A stretch of 43,460 nucleotides of DNA, from the NCBI GenBank assembly GCA_030446555.1, contig JAUJNA010000005.1, positions 1 through 43,460 on the forward strand, read 5' to 3'. Positions 42,551-43,460 of the stretch are shown here, piece by piece. Position numbers and translations under genes: made by a program. The notes under the pieces are model-generated. The model was given only the letters and a program-made list of their open reading frames with translations. It did not search any database and was not told where the DNA came from. Origin of the DNA: Chloroflexota bacterium. GTDB lineage: Bacteria > Chloroflexota > Limnocylindria > Limnocylindrales > CSP1-4. Each line of letters opens with the position of its first letter. Positions within the stretch are counted from its first letter, which is position 1.

Positions 42551-43460
42551 CGCGAGACAGGAGAGGGACGGCGACGACCCCCGAGCGCGGTCTGCTGGGC
42601 GTCATCGAGGGGTTCTACGGACCGCCATGGAGCTGGACCGCCCGCGCGCGCATGGTCTCCTTCCTGGCGGGGCACGGCTTCGACGTCTACGTCTACGCCC
42701 CCAAGGACGACCCGTTCCACCGGCAGAGATGGCGCGACCCGTACCCAGCCCACGAGCTCGCCCGCTTCGAGCGGCTGGCGGGACGCTCCGCTGGGGCGGG
42801 CGTCGGGCTCGTCTACGGGCTGAGTCCCGTGGACCTCCGCCTCGCCGACCGGCGGGAGATCGAGGCCATGTGGACGAAGATCCTCCAGCTGCGAGGGGTC
42901 GGGATCCGCAGCTTCTGTCTCCTGTTCGACGACCTTCCTCAGGATCTTCCGCCCGGACCGGGTCAGCGGGCCGAGGCCGCGCGCTGGCAGGCGGCCATGG
43001 CCAACGAGCTGCTCATGCGGCTGCGCGCACTGGGCGACGTGCCTCACCTCCTGTTCACGCCGACCGAGTACCACGGGCGGGGCGACTCGCCGTACCTGCG
43101 CGCGCTGGGAGAGTCCCTGGCGGATGGCATCGATGTCTTCTGGACGGGGCGGGAGGTGTGTTCCCGCACGATCCGCGCCGCGGACCTCCGCGCAGTGAGC
43201 GAGAACCTGGGCCGTGCGCCGCTGATCTGGGACAACTACCCGGTCAACGACGGCGGTATGCGCGTCGATCCGCATCTGCGGCCCCTACGTGGTCGTGCGC
43301 CGGATCTTCCGGCGGCCATCCGCGGCATGGTCGCCAACGGAGCCATCCAGCCCGAGGCATCCAAGATCGCTATCCACACGTTGGCGGCCTACTGGGCCGA
43401 CCCCGGTCCCTACGATCCGGAAGCCGCCTGGGAGCCGGCTCTTCGAGCCGTGGCGCGAGA
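42547..43460 (+). CDS. GH84-type beta-N-acetylglucosaminidase (3' end beyond right edge)
   Basis: Starts at GTG 42547 over the oxidoreductase stop and runs open to the edge (304 codons). GLLGVIEGFYGPPWSW opens the catalytic domain as in GH84 (NagJ/OGA); AGHGFDVYVYAPKDDPFHR and WRDPYP follow, and FCLLFDDLP carries the paired Asp residues that act as catalytic base/acid; TPTEYHG and LIWDNYPVNDGG are also family-specific. GH84 enzymes use substrate-assisted catalysis to release terminal GlcNAc from glycans or O-GlcNAc proteins. No signal peptide. Only the catalytic domain is visible; C-terminal accessory domains cannot be judged. Confidence 0.93.
   Translation, partial: MTRDRRGTATTPERGLLGVIEGFYGPPWSWTARARMVSFLAGHGFDVYVYAPKDDPFHRQRWRDPYPAHELARFERLAGRSAGAGVGLVYGLSPVDLRLADRREIEAMWTKILQLRGVGIRSFCLLFDDLPQDLPPGPGQRAEAARWQAAMANELLMRLRALGDVPHLLFTPTEYHGRGDSPYLRALGESLADGIDVFWTGREVCSRTIRAADLRAVSENLGRAPLIWDNYPVNDGGMRVDPHLRPLRGRAPDLPAAIRGMVANGAIQPEASKIAIHTLAAYWADPGPYDPEAAWEPALRAVAR

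Noticed and set aside
1-43460. tRNA, rRNA, insertion sequences, integrases or attachment sites
   Set aside because: I looked for cloverleaf-like segments, transposase motifs and flanking repeats and found none that could be supported by eye.

Overview
The window is high-GC, densely coded bacterial DNA with many 1-4 bp stop/start overlaps and no RNA genes, insertion sequences, phage genes or CRISPR that I could find. Gene content (three-domain LigD, a MutY whose C-terminus is not NUDIX, actinobacterial-size xylose isomerase, DrrAB-type exporter, UgpA/E-type sugar importer without its own ATPase, proline-tailed PBP1A) and -10 hexamers placed just before start codons suggest a soil or freshwater Chloroflexota (Limnocylindria/Ellin6529-like) or, less likely, an actinobacterium. 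That is inference from gene character, not from a marker gene.

Layout. 1-3.1 kb (minus): lpd, E1alpha, E1beta of a branched-chain/2-oxoacid dehydrogenase, E1beta cut by the left edge. 3.1-5.8 kb: plsY (plus), then mutY-nnrE-small membrane protein (minus). 5.9-9.4 kb: a GT4 glycosyltransferase (plus) converging on a two-gene ABC-2 exporter (minus). 9.7-15.4 kb (plus): a tiny ORF, an unknown membrane protein, PBP1A with a Pro-rich repeat tail, a small membrane protein and an ABM-like protein. 15.5-23.7 kb: OmpR/KdpE-type response regulator, AI-2E family permease, LigD, a multi-sensor histidine kinase and a hemerythrin.

23.9-41 kb (minus) is one catabolic gene train, transcribed from 40953 downward: xylA, xylB, ROK sugar kinase, GH38 alpha-mannosidase, GH2 beta-mannosidase, a six-hairpin glycosidase-like protein, GH1, a GH36-like enzyme, a sugar-binding lipoprotein and two sugar permeases. 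Nearly every junction overlaps or abuts. A divergent plus-strand pair (FAD oxidoreductase, GH84 N-acetylglucosaminidase, cut by the right edge) starts across a 91-bp interval that holds two facing -10 elements with a near-palindrome between them. Together the enzymes could strip alpha- and beta-mannose, galactose, GlcNAc and xylose from a branched glycan, for example plant-type N-glycans or mannan-rich hemicellulose, and feed xylose to the pentose phosphate pathway.

The most striking anomaly is in that train. The GH38 and GH2 genes (32.3-36.3 kb) are broken by many small indels while their conserved motifs persist across alternating frames. Isolated frameshifts also hit the six-hairpin gene, the GH36-like gene, the binding protein and the second permease. 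The flanking genes are intact. This is either ongoing decay of the locus or a local patch of poor consensus sequence; raw reads would decide.
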